Part shown: positions 10,981 to 23,429 of the stretch, in pieces
Numbering within the stretch: the first letter of the stretch is position 1
Layout: each line of letters starts with the position of its first letter
Origin: Trichostrongylus colubriformis
Lineage: Eukaryota; Nematoda; Chromadorea; Rhabditida; Trichostrongylidae
DNA length: 64,000 nucleotides
Direction: 5' to 3'
NCBI GenBank assembly: GCA_963978905.1
Contig: OZ022258.1
Coordinates: forward strand, 51,134,591-51,198,590
Program-made: the position numbers and the translations under genes
The notes under the pieces: generated by a model
What the model was told of the DNA's origin: nothing
What the model saw: only the letters and a program-made list of their open reading frames with translations
Databases searched by the model: none

Positions 10981-13617
10981 TGAGTGTGGTCCAGACGTTA
11001 GAGAGGTAGGGCGTGCATTGTTCATACGATCATTTGCCGCTTACGGCGAGTGGGTCTAAACAGCTGAACTACTCGAGAGGTAGAGGCGCAGAAAAATAGC
11101 CAGGAGGGATTTTCAGGGGTGAAATCCCAAAGCGTTGCGTGGAAATAGGCTCACACCTGCACTTTTCAGCTGACCCAATCTTTCATCTTTTTGATCCCTT
11201 CCTCACCCAAATCCCGTCTATCGCCGTTACTGTCACATGCTCTTTGACGGAACAACTATGTACGACCCTCTTCCCTTTTCTATCTGTGCCTTCACTGTCA
11301 CGCAGTGTTCGTTGCGCATTTCTCGTATGTCGATCAATTATCGATTTTTCTGCTTATTGTATATTTCGCCATGATCAAGTATGATCATTTCAGATAGTTG
11401 CTTGACAATAACAAAACTGCTACCGTACCTCAAAAACGTAATCGATTCACTGCCGAACACGATTCGATTGACCGACTCGTACTGCCATTTGTCATCGCGA
11501 GAGATACGGTGCCGTTTTGTCGTCGTGGTCTTCTTCACTAGTTTAGCTTAGAAACACTATCTCAGGTAGCTACACCACTATTTTTTGTATTTTATCGATT
11601 ATTTTGTCATTCCCTTGATTTTTTCCAAGTTTTTTGATAAAGATCGATATGACCGTGAACTAAACTTTATATTTCATTTCCATGAAGTGGGTCCCGAAAT
11701 GAGTAATCACCCCCTTTCTTGATATTTATATTTATATTAATGCTTGTATCTTCGTGTTAATGTGTGATGAGCAAGTACAAGAACTGAGCCATTCTCTTAT
11801 AAACGAAAGAATTACGAAGTACACATATTAAATTACATTTTATACTTTATTTACATACATATGGTTTATATAATTTGGAACATGTATGTATAAATTCATT
11901 GTAATTTTATTATTCATTTGAAATATGGTTTGTTTACACTACGTAAATATGATACTTTTATTTATTTGTTTTACTTTCATATTTTTCTGTTTTCGTTTTT
12001 ATATTCACTTACCGATTACTAAACAATGTTTAAATTTTTTAAAACTTTACAAATTGTATCGGTTACTGATTCGTAATTCAGACTTACAAATCACCCCTAC
12101 CTACCATTTCACTCTACCATCCTGAACCAAGATTCGTCTTTATAAAACTGATCAATATCTATGCTTTGCACAGATATTATCTAATTGGATCTCAACCGCC
12201 CTTTTTACGCATCAGTGAATCGATATATTGGATCAAGGTGAAAGATCTGATCTTCATTAGACAACCAATGAGACATTCCTGCAGTAAAATGAAGTAATAG
12301 AGATGCTTGCCTATTTTTTAATCTACTTAATATTTATTTGCCTAGTATATGGCATTATTTTTAATGGTAACATTGACTATATTCATCGCAGCTATTATCG
12401 CTATCATTCCGCAAAAAGCCTTATCAGTTGTGGATTTGCAAAGGCATTCGGACGTCATGCCAGGGCATCTTGGCATCTGTCTTGAAATTTCCGTTTTATT
12501 GCTTTTTTCCTCTTTTTTGCCGATTTCTGTCTTATTACTATCTATGATGCTATCGCAATGAGGAGAGGGGGCATCTTATAAAAAGTTGCTTATCTGCATA
12601 AGCATCCAGTAGAGATCCTCGAGGGGTCAATCTACACATTCAGGCGTATACTTTTCCCTAAGCCTTGATGGAGGAGAGAATGGGTTCATTTCTCCCTCTG
12701 AGCTCAGGTAAACATAAAGTCCATAGGGGATGTACCCCCCCCCCCATTGCGATAGCACCCTATTTATTTTTATTTTGCTTGCATTTACATATATATTGTC
12801 TTCATTATTCATATTTGACTCATATCTTCATATTATAATTAACGTTTCACTATCGACTGCTGTTTGCTGCTTTTTCGCGATATTCTCTGAAAAACATTCC
12901 AAAACAACACAGCAGTTACTGCATAACAAAATTATACCTGAGAAGCAATCATTAGATTGGGCTGAATAAAATAGAGTTGGCAGTTCTCGAATCTCGGATT
13001 TTGACACTACTGAGTAGTACGTAACCCCCCCCCCCCACCCAAATAGAATACCCATCACTCCCATTTTTCTCGACTCCCATTCGAAGTCACCGTTTTCATA
13101 GTGGAGATTGGAGATTTCCAATGACTATAGGTGTCCTCCAGCCGTCCAAAACGATGTTTGCAGACGTTCATTTTCAGAACGAACAACCATAGGTTTACGA
13201 AAGTGGGATGCTATTTGACCATCGTTAGACTAAACATGGAATAACATTGTGAAGGTTCAAAATTTTATTTTAAAAGACTCAAAAGGTCTCACATAATATT
13301 GCTAAAGAAATTTGAACCTACTGGCGAACTTTCGGGGTCTAGCCCATTTTACAGGCCTAAAATGCAATTTATTTTGCTATTTTATATACTGAAACTATAT
13401 GAAATAAGTCAGCAGATATGTATCCGCCTGGCTCCCGCCGCTGCTGCTGCCCCGTACCCTATCCTACCGAATTGCTGGGACTGGAGCATAAATGGTTGAC
13501 CCACCCTGATCCAACCCTTGAATAGGGTGGACGTGCTATGACTATGGTGATATATGATATCACATTCATTCCATAGTGCAAGTCACTGCAGTCATGTGAT
13601 TAATTAAAAAGAGTCGC
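10981..13617. other. gene-poor AT-rich stretch with two long C runs
   Basis: No convincing gene. Positions 11590-12130 are very AT-rich. Uninterrupted cytosine runs occur at 12735-12745 (11 C) and 13025-13036 (12 C), which stand out in this base composition. Open frames of 60-97 codons lack splice support. Confidence 0.45.
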
Positions 13618-13895
13618 GTAGTGACAGGTGGCGCATACCAAGCGCTCATGATGCAGGGATCAAATCCAGCATCAATGCCCGCCCAGGCCAACCAAGCCTT
13701 TCATCCCTCTGGGGTAGGTCAATTGATACCAGACTTGTCTGAGAGGATAGAAGAACTGACTCGTACATAGGGTGGCCTCCGCAAGTCATTCTATAGCTCA
13801 AACAGTGTTCACCTGCCACTACGATTCTGAATGGAAATAGGATGCGCGGCGCATCCCACAGAAGGGACTGATTAACGTCAAAGTTTTATCTTATA
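13618..13895 (+). repeat. tRNA-headed SINE-like repeat, best full-length copy
   Basis: The head GTAGTGACAGGTGGCGCA is followed by GGGATCAAATCC, spaced like Pol III boxes A and B of a tRNA. Next come CCCGCCCAGGCCAACCAAGCC, a GATACCAGACTTGTCTGAGAG block, GATTCTGAATGGAAATAGG, GATGCGCGGCGCATCC, and a tail GATTAACGTCAAAGTTTTAT. This copy defines the ~280-base consensus used for the others. Confidence 0.7.
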
Positions 13896-14164
13896 TTCTA
13901 TAGTCCAGTGTGCGCCAAAACGGCAACAATAACAAACACCGACAGTATCCATTAGTCCCATAGGTCATCTGATTCTACACCACGACTATCGGTCAGCTGG
14001 ACAAATGGCGGTAACGCGACATTGATTCCAGAGCAATTATAGACATAGTTGGCCCGAAGTCATAGAATTCCATTCACTGAAAAGCAGCCGGATGCAATTA
14101 AACCATATAGCCGAACGTTGTTTTTCAGTTGACACCCAAAGCAGAAACCGCCTGCCTGCCTCAC

Positions 14165-14349
14165 GTGAGCTGCTCATTTTGTTCATCTCTTTAGCCACAA
14201 TATCCTTTTGTTGCGACGGATCCAGCCATACAGCCCCATTTATACGATATGGTTCCCTTAGCTTATTTATCAAATTCTGATTCAATGGAAATGGAACCTT
14301 TTCTGTATAGATCTTTAATGCGTAACGTTCAGTATCCAGGGATCCTTTC
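14165..14349 (-). CDS. possible internal exon of an unknown minus-strand gene
   Basis: A minus-strand open stretch is bounded by a GGGTTTCAG acceptor at 14351/14350 and a C|GTGAGG donor at 14164/14163. It reads as about 61 codons with mixed polar composition (for example KGSLDTERYALKIYTEK near its start). The frame remains open past the donor to 14037. I do not recognise the protein, and no neighbouring exon in matching phase was found with certainty; another coding-looking stretch lies upstream at 14986-15218. It could be a pseudogene fragment. Confidence 0.3.
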
Positions 14350-14524
14350 CTGAAACCCACTCCTAGAAACAGCGCGAAATTCAAAGTATTCTAGTTATAT
14401 AGTTATATAACAACAACAAAACAACCGCGAGAACAGTTCTATGACAGAAAAAAAATCATCCATGATATGCGTATGTACCGTATTAGCTCATCAGTTTTTA
14501 AATTATCTATCCAGAAAAAGTCAT

Positions 14525-14705
14525 ATACTGAGCTCCCCCTCCCCCGAGTGAGGGCCGATGGGTCGAATTTTCCTCAGTAGGAGTCGTTTGGAATTCCGCT
14601 CAAGACGCAATGGGCTAGTACCGTGAAGGACCTTCGAAGATTGCAGTTTGAAAGCTTCGGAAGTTCGCCTATGTTGTTGTTGTTGCTGTTTCGACAGATG
14701 GAGCT
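14525..14705. repeat. fragment shared with the foldback element at 19808
   Basis: The block running from GGAATTCCGCTCAAGACGCA through GTACCGTGA, AGATTGCA and TTCGGGAGTTCGCCTA-like sequence matches the centre of the 19808-20096 element. Its GC-rich ends are absent here. Confidence 0.55.
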
Positions 14706-14985
14706 GCAAACGATTCTACCAATCGACCCCCACCCAGCTCCCTTATATAATTTTCACAGGTAGGAGCATCTACTGATTTAGCGGCTAGGGGCCACATTTC
14801 AACGGAATTGATTGATTTGAAGGTGCGCAAGACCGGGTCATATGTTACCAGTTCAGCTAATCCTTATTCAAAGCAGCCTAACTAACACAAAATACCGACT
14901 ATTAGGTACCAAATACAATAATTAATTAACTAGCCACAGATACGTTACCCCGCTATTTGTACAACTCCGACTATATATTGAAATG

Positions 14986-15218
14986 TCAACACGATTTCGA
15001 TTGAAAGTCGACTGCATGGCGCATTCTCAAGACAACCAACCGCAGTGAATCTTTGTGGCTTTCTCTTTCGCTAATGGCAACATGTAATAGGTCATAGGAG
15101 TGGATGAGAAAGATCGGTATGTACAACAGGTGCGGGCTGTTGGCTGATGCGTGGGTATCGTATTTCACCAGCAGTTTACCTATGCGCAGTTGATCAAAGT
15201 ATACGCGACGTCCCACCA
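14986..15218 (-). CDS. possible exon of an unknown minus-strand gene
   Basis: This is a 77-codon open stretch with coding-like composition (starting near VGRRVYFDQLRIGKLLVKYD) and a TAACACG-side stop at 14986. A possible acceptor (ACAACAG) precedes it at 15222-15221. A strong internal donor (ATAG|GTAAAC) means only its first part may be exonic. It lies upstream of the 14165-14349 stretch on the same strand, so both may belong to one gene. No family recognised. Confidence 0.25.
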
Positions 15219-15447
15219 CTGTTGTATACCGTCAGTAATACAACAGGCTTATTCCTGCAGGCTCTAGCCGTTGCACACAGTCGTTTAGAGTACTTTTTTC
15301 AAAATCTGTTCATTTCTTTGTAAATATCAGAAAAAATTCAAGATATCAAGGAAAAAATACAATACTCGAGATTTCGATATTTTTGAATTTTGATAGCTGC
15401 TGATTTTCGCCGCAGCCCGCGATGCGAAATTTTTACAAGTATGCTGA

Positions 15448-15477
15448 GTTATGGGCAAAAGCTTCGATCTCGGACGG
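15448..15477 (-). repeat. inverted 3'-half tRNA-like fragment
   Basis: On the minus strand this repeats AGTCCCGTCCGAGA followed within about 35 bases by CATAACTCAGCATACTTGTA. The same order occurs on the plus strand at 15566-15615 as the end and flank of the tRNA-like sequence. The two therefore form an inverted pair. Confidence 0.6.
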
Positions 15478-15510
15478 GACTCCCTCGCGACTCTATCTTT
15501 TTCAGAAGGG

Positions 15511-15582
15511 GTCTCGGTAGTGCAGTGGATCAGTACATATGCCCGGAAAGTATGGAGTGCGGGTTCGAGTCCCGTCCGAGAC
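15511..15582 (+). pseudogene. tRNA-like sequence, probably a tRNA pseudogene
   Basis: The 72-base sequence folds as a cloverleaf. Acceptor GTCTCGG pairs CCGAGAC, the D stem is GTGC/GTAC, the anticodon stem is TATGC/GTATG, and the T arm contains GTTCGAGTCCC. The anticodon loop is CCGGAAA, which puts C where the near-universal U33 should be. The formal anticodon GGA would be serine, but a serine tRNA needs a long variable arm that is absent. No oligo-T Pol III terminator follows. These defects favour a pseudogene. Confidence 0.55.
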
Positions 15583-15639
15583 CGACGTTCTTCCTCATAA
15601 CTCAGCATACTTGTAACAGCACTAAGGCTTTTTTGAATA

Positions 15640-16769
15640 GCCTGATCCTTGAATTTTGATTAATAATACGAAATCTTTGTGAGAATGATCACTTCATTTT
15701 ATGCCGGCACCTTTTCAAAACCCCTCGTGATGCGGCTTCGACGCACTGAAATGCTTTTCTTCTATCGCAGAGGATCATTGACTTGTAAGATACCATCCCG
15801 GAAGTCCTTGTCGCCTACTGCAGTCGGTCACGCAAGAAAAGTCTAAAAATTGGAGTTATGCCAAGAGCGAATGTAGGTTACGATAACCGTATGATTAAGA
15901 GGGATATCCGGTACCATAATTAGTGCAGCCTATTCATTAACAACGCAAACGCTGTACTCTTCAGGGTAACGTCCTCGGTAAGAAATAAATTTTGAACTTA
16001 AAAAATGCAAACAATATGATAATGTTTCCCTGAATATTTTCTTTTCACTTAAAAAAAATAACCAAATCAACCTACATCCTCTACATATACCCTCATAACC
16101 CGCGAATAATTTTCGAAATTCAAAAAAGATGGTTGGTTATCTTGAATGACATTTAAGGATAGACAACGGATAACTATGTCGACACTTCACTCATAGGTAA
16201 CATAACATAGTATATAATATAATATATAATATAATAGTATATAATATAATATGATAAAGATAATTTCAAAGTGGGGCAATGTTAGTGTGAAATTAGTCAT
16301 GTGGATTGCATTATTTCCTAATGTATTGTGTCCCACGACTCTGTGTCTGCTCTTGGGATCAAAAAGCATCAAGGAAATCAATGAAGGGAAGAGATGAAGA
16401 AGTATTTGAGTGAATACCCTGCCTTGCTGGTCACGTAGAGTTTTACCTTCCTTTTGATTTATTCATTCCCGGTGATATCCTGAACCTTTCTATAAGGGCA
16501 CAAGCGATTCATCGACTAAGCTGATTTGCATTCTATTCCGGGCGCAAAATAGGAGATTCGCCTCCGGACCCAACTACACCCGGCACCCCTAGCTCGCACG
16601 CATTGCGCCGCACGCCGCGGTGCGAAACCTTGTCTTAACGATAACCCCGTACGGAGTCTCAAACAGTGTCAGTACGATGTTCAAAGAATTAGAGTTAGTG
16701 GGCCGATAACTTCATCCCATTTTTTATATTATTAGTATTATGATATAGTCTCATTTTGTTTTACATTTC
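15640..16769. other. no gene; AT microsatellite and a MITE fragment
   Basis: Positions 16210-16252 are a TATAATA-type microsatellite. About 16530-16665 resembles the right half of the 42188-42421 element (CCAACTA, CTAGCTCGCACGC, GGTGCGAAACCTTGTCTTA). The rest shows nothing. Confidence 0.5.
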
Positions 16770-17646
16770 TAGGTTATGGAAGAAGTTCTGGCCCATTCTG
16801 CGCGTTCACAAGATAAATTAACACAAGATAAGCGCTCCAGCTTAGATCAACTCAGTTATTATTCTTCTTAGATAGACAAAAAGTTCGTCTTTCTGAATAC
16901 AGCCTTTCCTCAGCATTTCATAAGATTTTTGAATCATTAGGGTATTTTTCGAGTACTGCGAAAAAGCCACTTTCTGGATGATTTCACTTCATGAGATCTT
17001 GTTTTAGTGGAGTGGCAACCGAGGCAACTACAAAAGTGAGCACTTAGTAAGGAGACACTGCTAGACAGAACCGTTTGTTCCTGATTCAAAAAGTACAGAA
17101 ATGAAATGAGTTGCTCGAATTTTCAATTGATAGAAAAGCTCTCGTTAAAATAACAAAAAGCGGTAAGTGCCCTTATTCGCAGGAAGTAGTGACCTTCCCA
17201 ATACAGATGTGGTTGAACACCTCAGGTAGCTTGCTTCGCCAAAACTCAAAACATGGGTGCTGCACCACCTCCGGAGCAGCCATGCGCGATTGCATTTTTC
17301 ACAAGGAGTTGCAGATTGAAACCCTCACTCGTCCGTAAGACTCACTAAAGCGCTAACTATACCCCACTTTCCCAAACACTTGGTTAGCTTCCTTGACAGC
17401 AGAGTGTTCTGAAAGCATGATGATTCGAAATCGATTTCTTGTCATCTCGCGCTATGTAAATCGTCAGCTTTTTATCGAAAGTGGTATAGACAAGTATGCG
17501 TCATGTTGACAAAAAGTGAACGTGGCGAAAAAAAAGTGAACTGACGAAAAAAGTGACGAATCAAACGATATGAGCACCATCATGTGGGAAAAGACGCACG
17601 TTGAGAAGGTGGACTTGCGAAAACCGACTAATTTCCTTATGACTTT
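16770..17646. mobile_element. element D copy 2, diverged (~0.88 kb)
   Basis: The left end TAGGTTATGGAAGAAGTTCTGG and much of the interior (for example GATAGACAAAAAGTT, GGAGCAGCCATGCGCGA and TAAATCGTCAG blocks) align in order with 5856-6753. The right end near TTGCGAAAACCGACTAATTT is degraded. No transposase frame is present. Confidence 0.7.
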
Positions 17647-19807
17647 ATACAAGCATATTCCAACATATACTAATCACTTTGTACTAGTACATGAGCGCGG
17701 CGCCTCCAGTCACCCTATTGCTCTCTCTCCTGAACCTCTTTGTCTTGACCGTCATCTTCCTTATGAAAGCGACAGCTCTTTGTATGATCCTTCACATTTT
17801 CCACATCTCTGTCCCACTGCTTCATACAAAATGCCTTCGATTTCTCCGAACTTATTCTTGGATGAGGAATGGGGTATTTTCTTCATTCATCCTTAGTAAT
17901 TCGTCTGCGGCTATTGATCTGACTGTACAAATGCGAGTAGAAAATGAACCATGTTGGCTTTGTACTTTGATCTCAGCGTTGTATGTTGCTTCTGATGAAC
18001 AACTTGTCATCCTGCGATTCACTAGGACATAAGAACTGAAGTGTGTAGCATTATATTCGATTCACGGGAAAGAATGAGATGACCATTAATTAGCCTTTCG
18101 AATTGTTACAAATGCGCGAAACATGGTGCTTAAATTGGAGAGCCAGAAGGCAAGCAATTTTGAGTCTATGAACCAGTCATGGGCTCATCCTTCATCAGGG
18201 AAGATGATGGAGCTATCATCACTACTATCTTTTTTGATAGCGAACTTCTCTCACTTCTAAAATCGAATGTAACGCGCAATTGATCAAGAGTAGGTGTATC
18301 CATGAGTCATCTGTTCAACAAGCAACTGAAACCCGTGTGGCACCTTGCGCAACCGCTCATACTCTACCGCGCCTAGCCCGGCTCTCACCAGAATGCAGGG
18401 TTAAATAAATTCGCTTTAGGCAAAAACCCCGGCAATCTACTTTACGACTGTTCCCAATATGGATATAACACTCAAATCTTGCGCATAAAGGGGGTGGGGA
18501 ATGGGGAAGGGGGTGGTCAGCATTTAACCGATCCATGGGTTTGGCAGTCTGTGCTATTCTTTGAGCTGTCAATTTAGTACCATTTAAATCCTCTAGATAA
18601 CGAAGAATTCTTCCGAAAACAACCCATTGTTTTATCGAAAGACCCAATTCCATGAGCCGATTTGATCGAAAAACACCTAGCAAGAAGAACCTTGAGCTTT
18701 ATGCCGCCATCCCTCTGGTCGCCACATATGTGGTTAGTGGATGAAGGGTATTTCGGCGCTTTGGTCAATGTGGATAATGAGAACTTCTGAACTGATTTAC
18801 GCAAATGAAAGCTAGAGGTCTAAGAAGGTTATGTTCCGATGATAAAGAGTGCCTCGGGTCTTATAAGAACCGTTTTCTTTAACAGCTGCCACTTGATCCC
18901 ACCCTGCCCTTTTTTTCGGCCCCACCAGCCCCTTTTGAGAATAAACCGCGGAAAGTGGGTCTTGTTTTCTGGGCTTTTGACCGTTTCATTCCATTTTTTC
19001 TTCACTTTTGTACTATTGAGCACGTCGATCTTCATATTCAATAATCTTTCCTTATTCGGCCTGAATTACTCCTAACACTTTGAATATCTAGAAAAAAAGT
19101 TTCATCAAGTCCTAAAATTTTTAAGGTTCTGTTGAACGGTTCGTAGTGTGCTATTCCAGGAGTGTACATGCATTATAGCCTCAGGAAAAGACGACGATCG
19201 CACTGCAAATCTTACAGAAATAGCGGAATGCAGTTCCCGTACTACCACTCAGCCCTGCTCCACTCAGTCCTTTACCTCGCACGTCCACTCCAACCTTCAC
19301 TACGCGCTCGCAACCGAAAACTGGTCTCGAGCATTAAGGCTCGCATCCTAATGGCCGAATCGCCCATAACCTACTTTGGCATTAATTCGACTGTTACCCA
19401 TCACTTCATCGATTTTTTTCACCAAAAATTTTCTTGTTCTTCTAATCTAATATAAAACTTTCGCTTATATCAGTTTCTTGTAAATTTGAGGCATTTGAAT
19501 GCCAAATGAGCCAATACCAGCTAAGAGTCGACATTGCTCTAGTCAGTTTCTCTATAATTCGATAAAAAACTGATATTATTTAACCGGTTCAGGCAATGAA
19601 AACCACAGATGAAATATGACACATCAGCTAGCGCCTTCAGACACTAGGCCATGCTCGTTCGTACATGGACCGGGCTTGGAGGTGCTCACCTCCAACAATA
19701 ATTGACAGATCTTTATACTTGCCAGTTGACCCATACCGCACGATCATTTCGTCCAAGGTCCAACCGGGTGTCGCACCATGCGATTATTGATCTTTATGTG
19801 CAAACTA
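17647..19807. other. no confident gene; family B fragment at 18900-19075
   Basis: Sequence at 18940-19070 repeats the TTTTGACCGTTTCATTCC to GCCTGAATTA part of MITE family B without its termini. A plus-strand open frame at 17691-18032 is hydrophobic but shows no splice support and is not called. Confidence 0.4.
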
Positions 19808-20096
19808 CTCGATAGGGGGTGCGTGCAGATATGACAGCAAATCGCTTCGCGGCGTCCCGCTCGCGGCGCCATCAGTACGAGCCGTTGGGAATTCCGCTCA
19901 AGACGGAATGGACTGGTACCGTTAGGGACCTTTGAGATTGCAAGTTGAATGCTTCGGGAGTTCGCCTACCTTTGAAGAACCCTCACGGTACCAGCTCATT
20001 GCGTCTTGAGCGGAACTCCAAACAATCGTACTTGCCGCGCTGCTCGCCGCGGGCGGTAGCGCGATTTGCTGTCATATCTGCACACACCCCTCGATA
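19808..20096. mobile_element. foldback MITE, family G (~289 bp)
   Basis: Long terminal inverted repeats share GTGCAGATATGACAGCAAAT followed by CGC and a GC-rich block on both sides. The centre also pairs with itself: GGAATTCCGCTCAAGACG at 19890-19907 against CGTCTTGAGCGGAACTCC at 20001-20018. The whole element can therefore fold into one hairpin. Confidence 0.8.
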
Positions 20097-20477
20097 GGTT
20101 GTCAATTTTTAAGCTAAGCTCACCACTAATACTATTTAACTCCATAGCGTTATCGATTCCAGCTATCCATACCAATTTTTTTTTATCATACATCACTTTT
20201 ACACGGCGCTCGCACAATGAATTACGCCGTTTCCAAGCTTATTTCCCATACAAATCAAAGAAGTGCATCTGTGCTTCCGTGCTTATTCACTTTATTCCTA
20301 CAGATAGCCCTGAGCCTTCTTAATGTTGTGCACTTACAAAGCAGTTCTTTTGGGTCTACGGCACCCCTTATGATGTTTTTTTTTCTAGGTAAATAAATAC
20401 ATAAACAGATAAATAGTGTATTTTTACCGGATGATGTACCGCTTCCTTCTCCAACATGTAATGAAAAAGGGAGAGGT

Positions 20478-20668
20478 GGGTAGTGATGGCAGGAGCGCAC
20501 CCTTATCCTATGGTGCGGGGATCAAATCCTGCATCAACACCCGCCCAGGCCAACTAAGCCTTCCATCCTTCCAGGATCGCATTCATCTTCCACCATGATT
20601 CCTAATGGAATTAAAATGTACGGCGCATCGCAAGGGATTAATTAACACCAAGACCTTTATGCTCTACC
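20478..20668 (+). repeat. tRNA-headed SINE-like repeat, internally deleted copy
   Basis: It has the head GTAGTGATGGCAGGAGCGCA, the box B-like GGGATCAAATCC, CCCGCCCAGGCCAACTAAGCC and a TACGGCGCATCGCAAGGGATT tail. The central GATACCAGAC block is missing. Confidence 0.65.
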
Positions 20669-20993
20669 CTTTATGTGATGGAAGCCTGCGTTACTTTCGG
20701 ATGGTACTTGATACTGTAAGACAAGCAGTCACGGAATCACGCCCCAAGCCACTGAGCCTTTAAATGCTGAACAGTATTATTGAAATATCTTCTAATCAAC
20801 AGCGATAGTTCACTTCACTTTTGGGTGCAGAATTCGTTCTAATTGCAATTGAATCCGTGGGCTACGTTCTTCCTACTGGCCACGTCATTCACTGACTATA
20901 CAAAATTTGGAGAAAAATTTCCAAAGCATTTGTGAATTGCATGATATTATATCTATCGTCCGTTAACTTCTTCTATTTCTAATATTTTTAAGT

Positions 20994-21473
20994 TTAAAGG
21001 CACATTCCAGGATTACTGAGATATCACATCTCCTGCCGTGGATGGATAGTTCGGCCCAAGCTACGTAGGCTGTACCTTTACCGAGGCGTGGACGTCAGTT
21101 CCTGGAGCGTGCAGAGCCAAGTCAGCACAACAGCTCGGCCCTGCCCACCCTAGCCGGGGATAGTGTTCCAGTGCTTAATGTGGGGTCAGGTCACTTAGTA
21201 GTGGGTTTACTTCACGAGACGATTGGTTTATTGCCAATTTCAAGACCTTGGCTACGTAGCTAGTCTACCGTCGTCAAAGATAAGAGTCGAAGACTAAAAG
21301 CAGACCCCCGGCTTGGGTGGGCGGGGCCGAGCTGTTGCGCTAGATTTTTTTGGCACTGCACGCTCCAGGAACTGACATCCACGCCTCGGTAAAGGTACAG
21401 CCTGCGTGGTTTGGGTCCTATCCATCCACGGCAGGAGATGTGATATCCCAATAATCCTGGAATGTGCCTTTAA
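20994..21473. mobile_element. foldback element E (~480 bp) with ~165-bp arms
   Basis: The left arm begins TAAAGGCACATTCCAGGATT at 20994 and the right arm ends with its near-perfect inverse at 21473. Both arms contain ATCTCCTGCCGTGGATGGAT, GTACCTTTACCGAGGCGTGG and CCAGGAACTGAC-type blocks, with a ~130-base spacer. No coding capacity. Confidence 0.85.
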
Positions 21474-23429
21474 GTGATACTATTATTTTATAGTGTCGGT
21501 GCTGTTTCAAATCTAGTAGCATTCCAAACGTTCATTCCAGACACCAAATTTTTTGATTCTCAGTAATCACCTTCTAGTTATTGTGCGTGAATTACCCTGT
21601 ACTCACTTACTTACAATGTTGTTTATAAACTTTATTTATAATTCTCTCGTTGATCAAAATTTCAAAAAATAGTACCCACTATCCATTTCACTTGCTCACT
21701 GGTGAGCAAAAGAAAGTAGACCATCTCGGTTTCACTTTCATGTCAGGACAAATTTGCAATTTTCTAAACTTTTCATATGAAGCCGGTCAGCCTTTTTGGG
21801 ATGCGCTACGCGATCACCTACCGCTTCGGATTGACCGAATGGGAACTACACCTATACCCTGACCTGTGCTGCTAATCTGTTCATCTGGAATTTAGGAATA
21901 ATTCATTTCAAAAGTGACCAATAATCATTCTCAAGGATCAGAGATAGCAACTAATCATTTTGAAGGGGGTCGAGAAGTCAATGACACGGCAGGAGTCAAG
22001 GATTCCGTCTTCAACCTTTGGATCACTCGTGCAGTAACGCTGGCAACTCCATCTTGACAGGGCCGGGGGTCAGGAAAAAGGAAAGAAATGAATACTGACG
22101 GAGACTTTCCTACATATGTATTCGTTTTCTGGAAAAGGAGTATGTAGTAGGAACCCGAAAATGGCTCTGTTCCCGTCACCTATGCACTACTAAACGAGTG
22201 CCCTGGAAAGAGTGGCAGATTGAAAGAGGCAAATATTGCACACTCGTTTCAAAAACAGGTTTCAGTTTGGCTTGCTGTCCGCCTAATGGGGAAAACACCT
22301 CTATAACTAGTTCCCTCAGTCGATCACATTGCAAACCTCGCATGCACTCCGTGGGCGGCGCGCCATTTTTTTCATTTCTATTTCTTGTAATTTACCAACT
22401 TATGAAGCGATCTTACTCGGTAATAGATTGCATTGCATTGGATCAGTCTGATCTTCGATCAAAAAGCATGACTCATTCGATCTTTCAAGCTCTCTAATTT
22501 GCTGTATCGCTGAGTGCTTCACGCACAAGTGACGCCCATCAGCTGCTGCACTTACAAATCCCGCCCACGAGCTCATTGTGGTTGAAGCCACTTCATTACA
22601 AGTCCTTTTCCAAGCATTCCAATAAAATGGTTGTCCAGATAATTCCGATTCTCTAAACATGAAATCACGACATTTGCAATCGTTTTTCATTCGCCAGTCT
22701 CAGTCGGTCATTCAAAGCCGCACCACTCACGATCCACTTCGACCCTTACCACCTGACCTTCATTGCCGCCATCTCCATTCAATAGAGTGGGAAGAGGTCT
22801 CATTATGCTCTCGAATGAAGCGCTATTCATAGAGGTTATTCACCAGGTTGGCAGAGTACCACCCTCGACACATCTTGTTTACCTGTTTACTTTTTTATTC
22901 GATACCTGGCCCGAAATTATACTTTAACTCATTCCCCAATGACTGTACCGTTCCGAACAGGAGACGAGTGTGTGGCACACTCCAATAAAGACACATTACT
23001 TTCTTTATCGACATTCATATACATACATTCATATATTCATAAACACAGTTCATATATTTATTCACATTATTCTATTTTCTATTTATATGATATATTAATT
23101 ATATCACATATTGTTTTTTATTTATATCATATATTTATTACATTACATATTCTTTTATGTAATCTACTGATTACATAGAAACATTTGTTAAGGTAAAATA
23201 GCTAATGAGAGAAAAAGGTTACAAAACAGTACGTTACTAAGTAACACAGCATTTCTATTGAATCGTTTAAAAAGTATCCTCTGTTTTGGTGGACCAACTT
23301 TACTTTGTAATATTATAACTCTGCTCTTTATATATTGACCAGTTAGCTGGCGCACACTACTGCGCGCGATATACCATGTGCGTCAGTAAATTGATTGAAA
23401 TTGCTCTTTCTCTTGAGGACAGAGTATCA
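21474..23429. other. no confident gene; AT tract near 23013-23160
   Basis: A minus-strand frame of 96 codons at 22400-22690 overlaps a 99-codon plus-strand frame at 22198-22497. Neither has supported splice partners, so neither is called. Positions 23013-23160 are a degenerate TATA/CATA tract. Confidence 0.4.

Noticed and set aside
22400..22690. 96-codon minus-strand frame with an internal GTAAGT
   Set aside because: It overlaps an equally long frame on the other strand. No acceptor or in-phase partner, and no recognisable domain.
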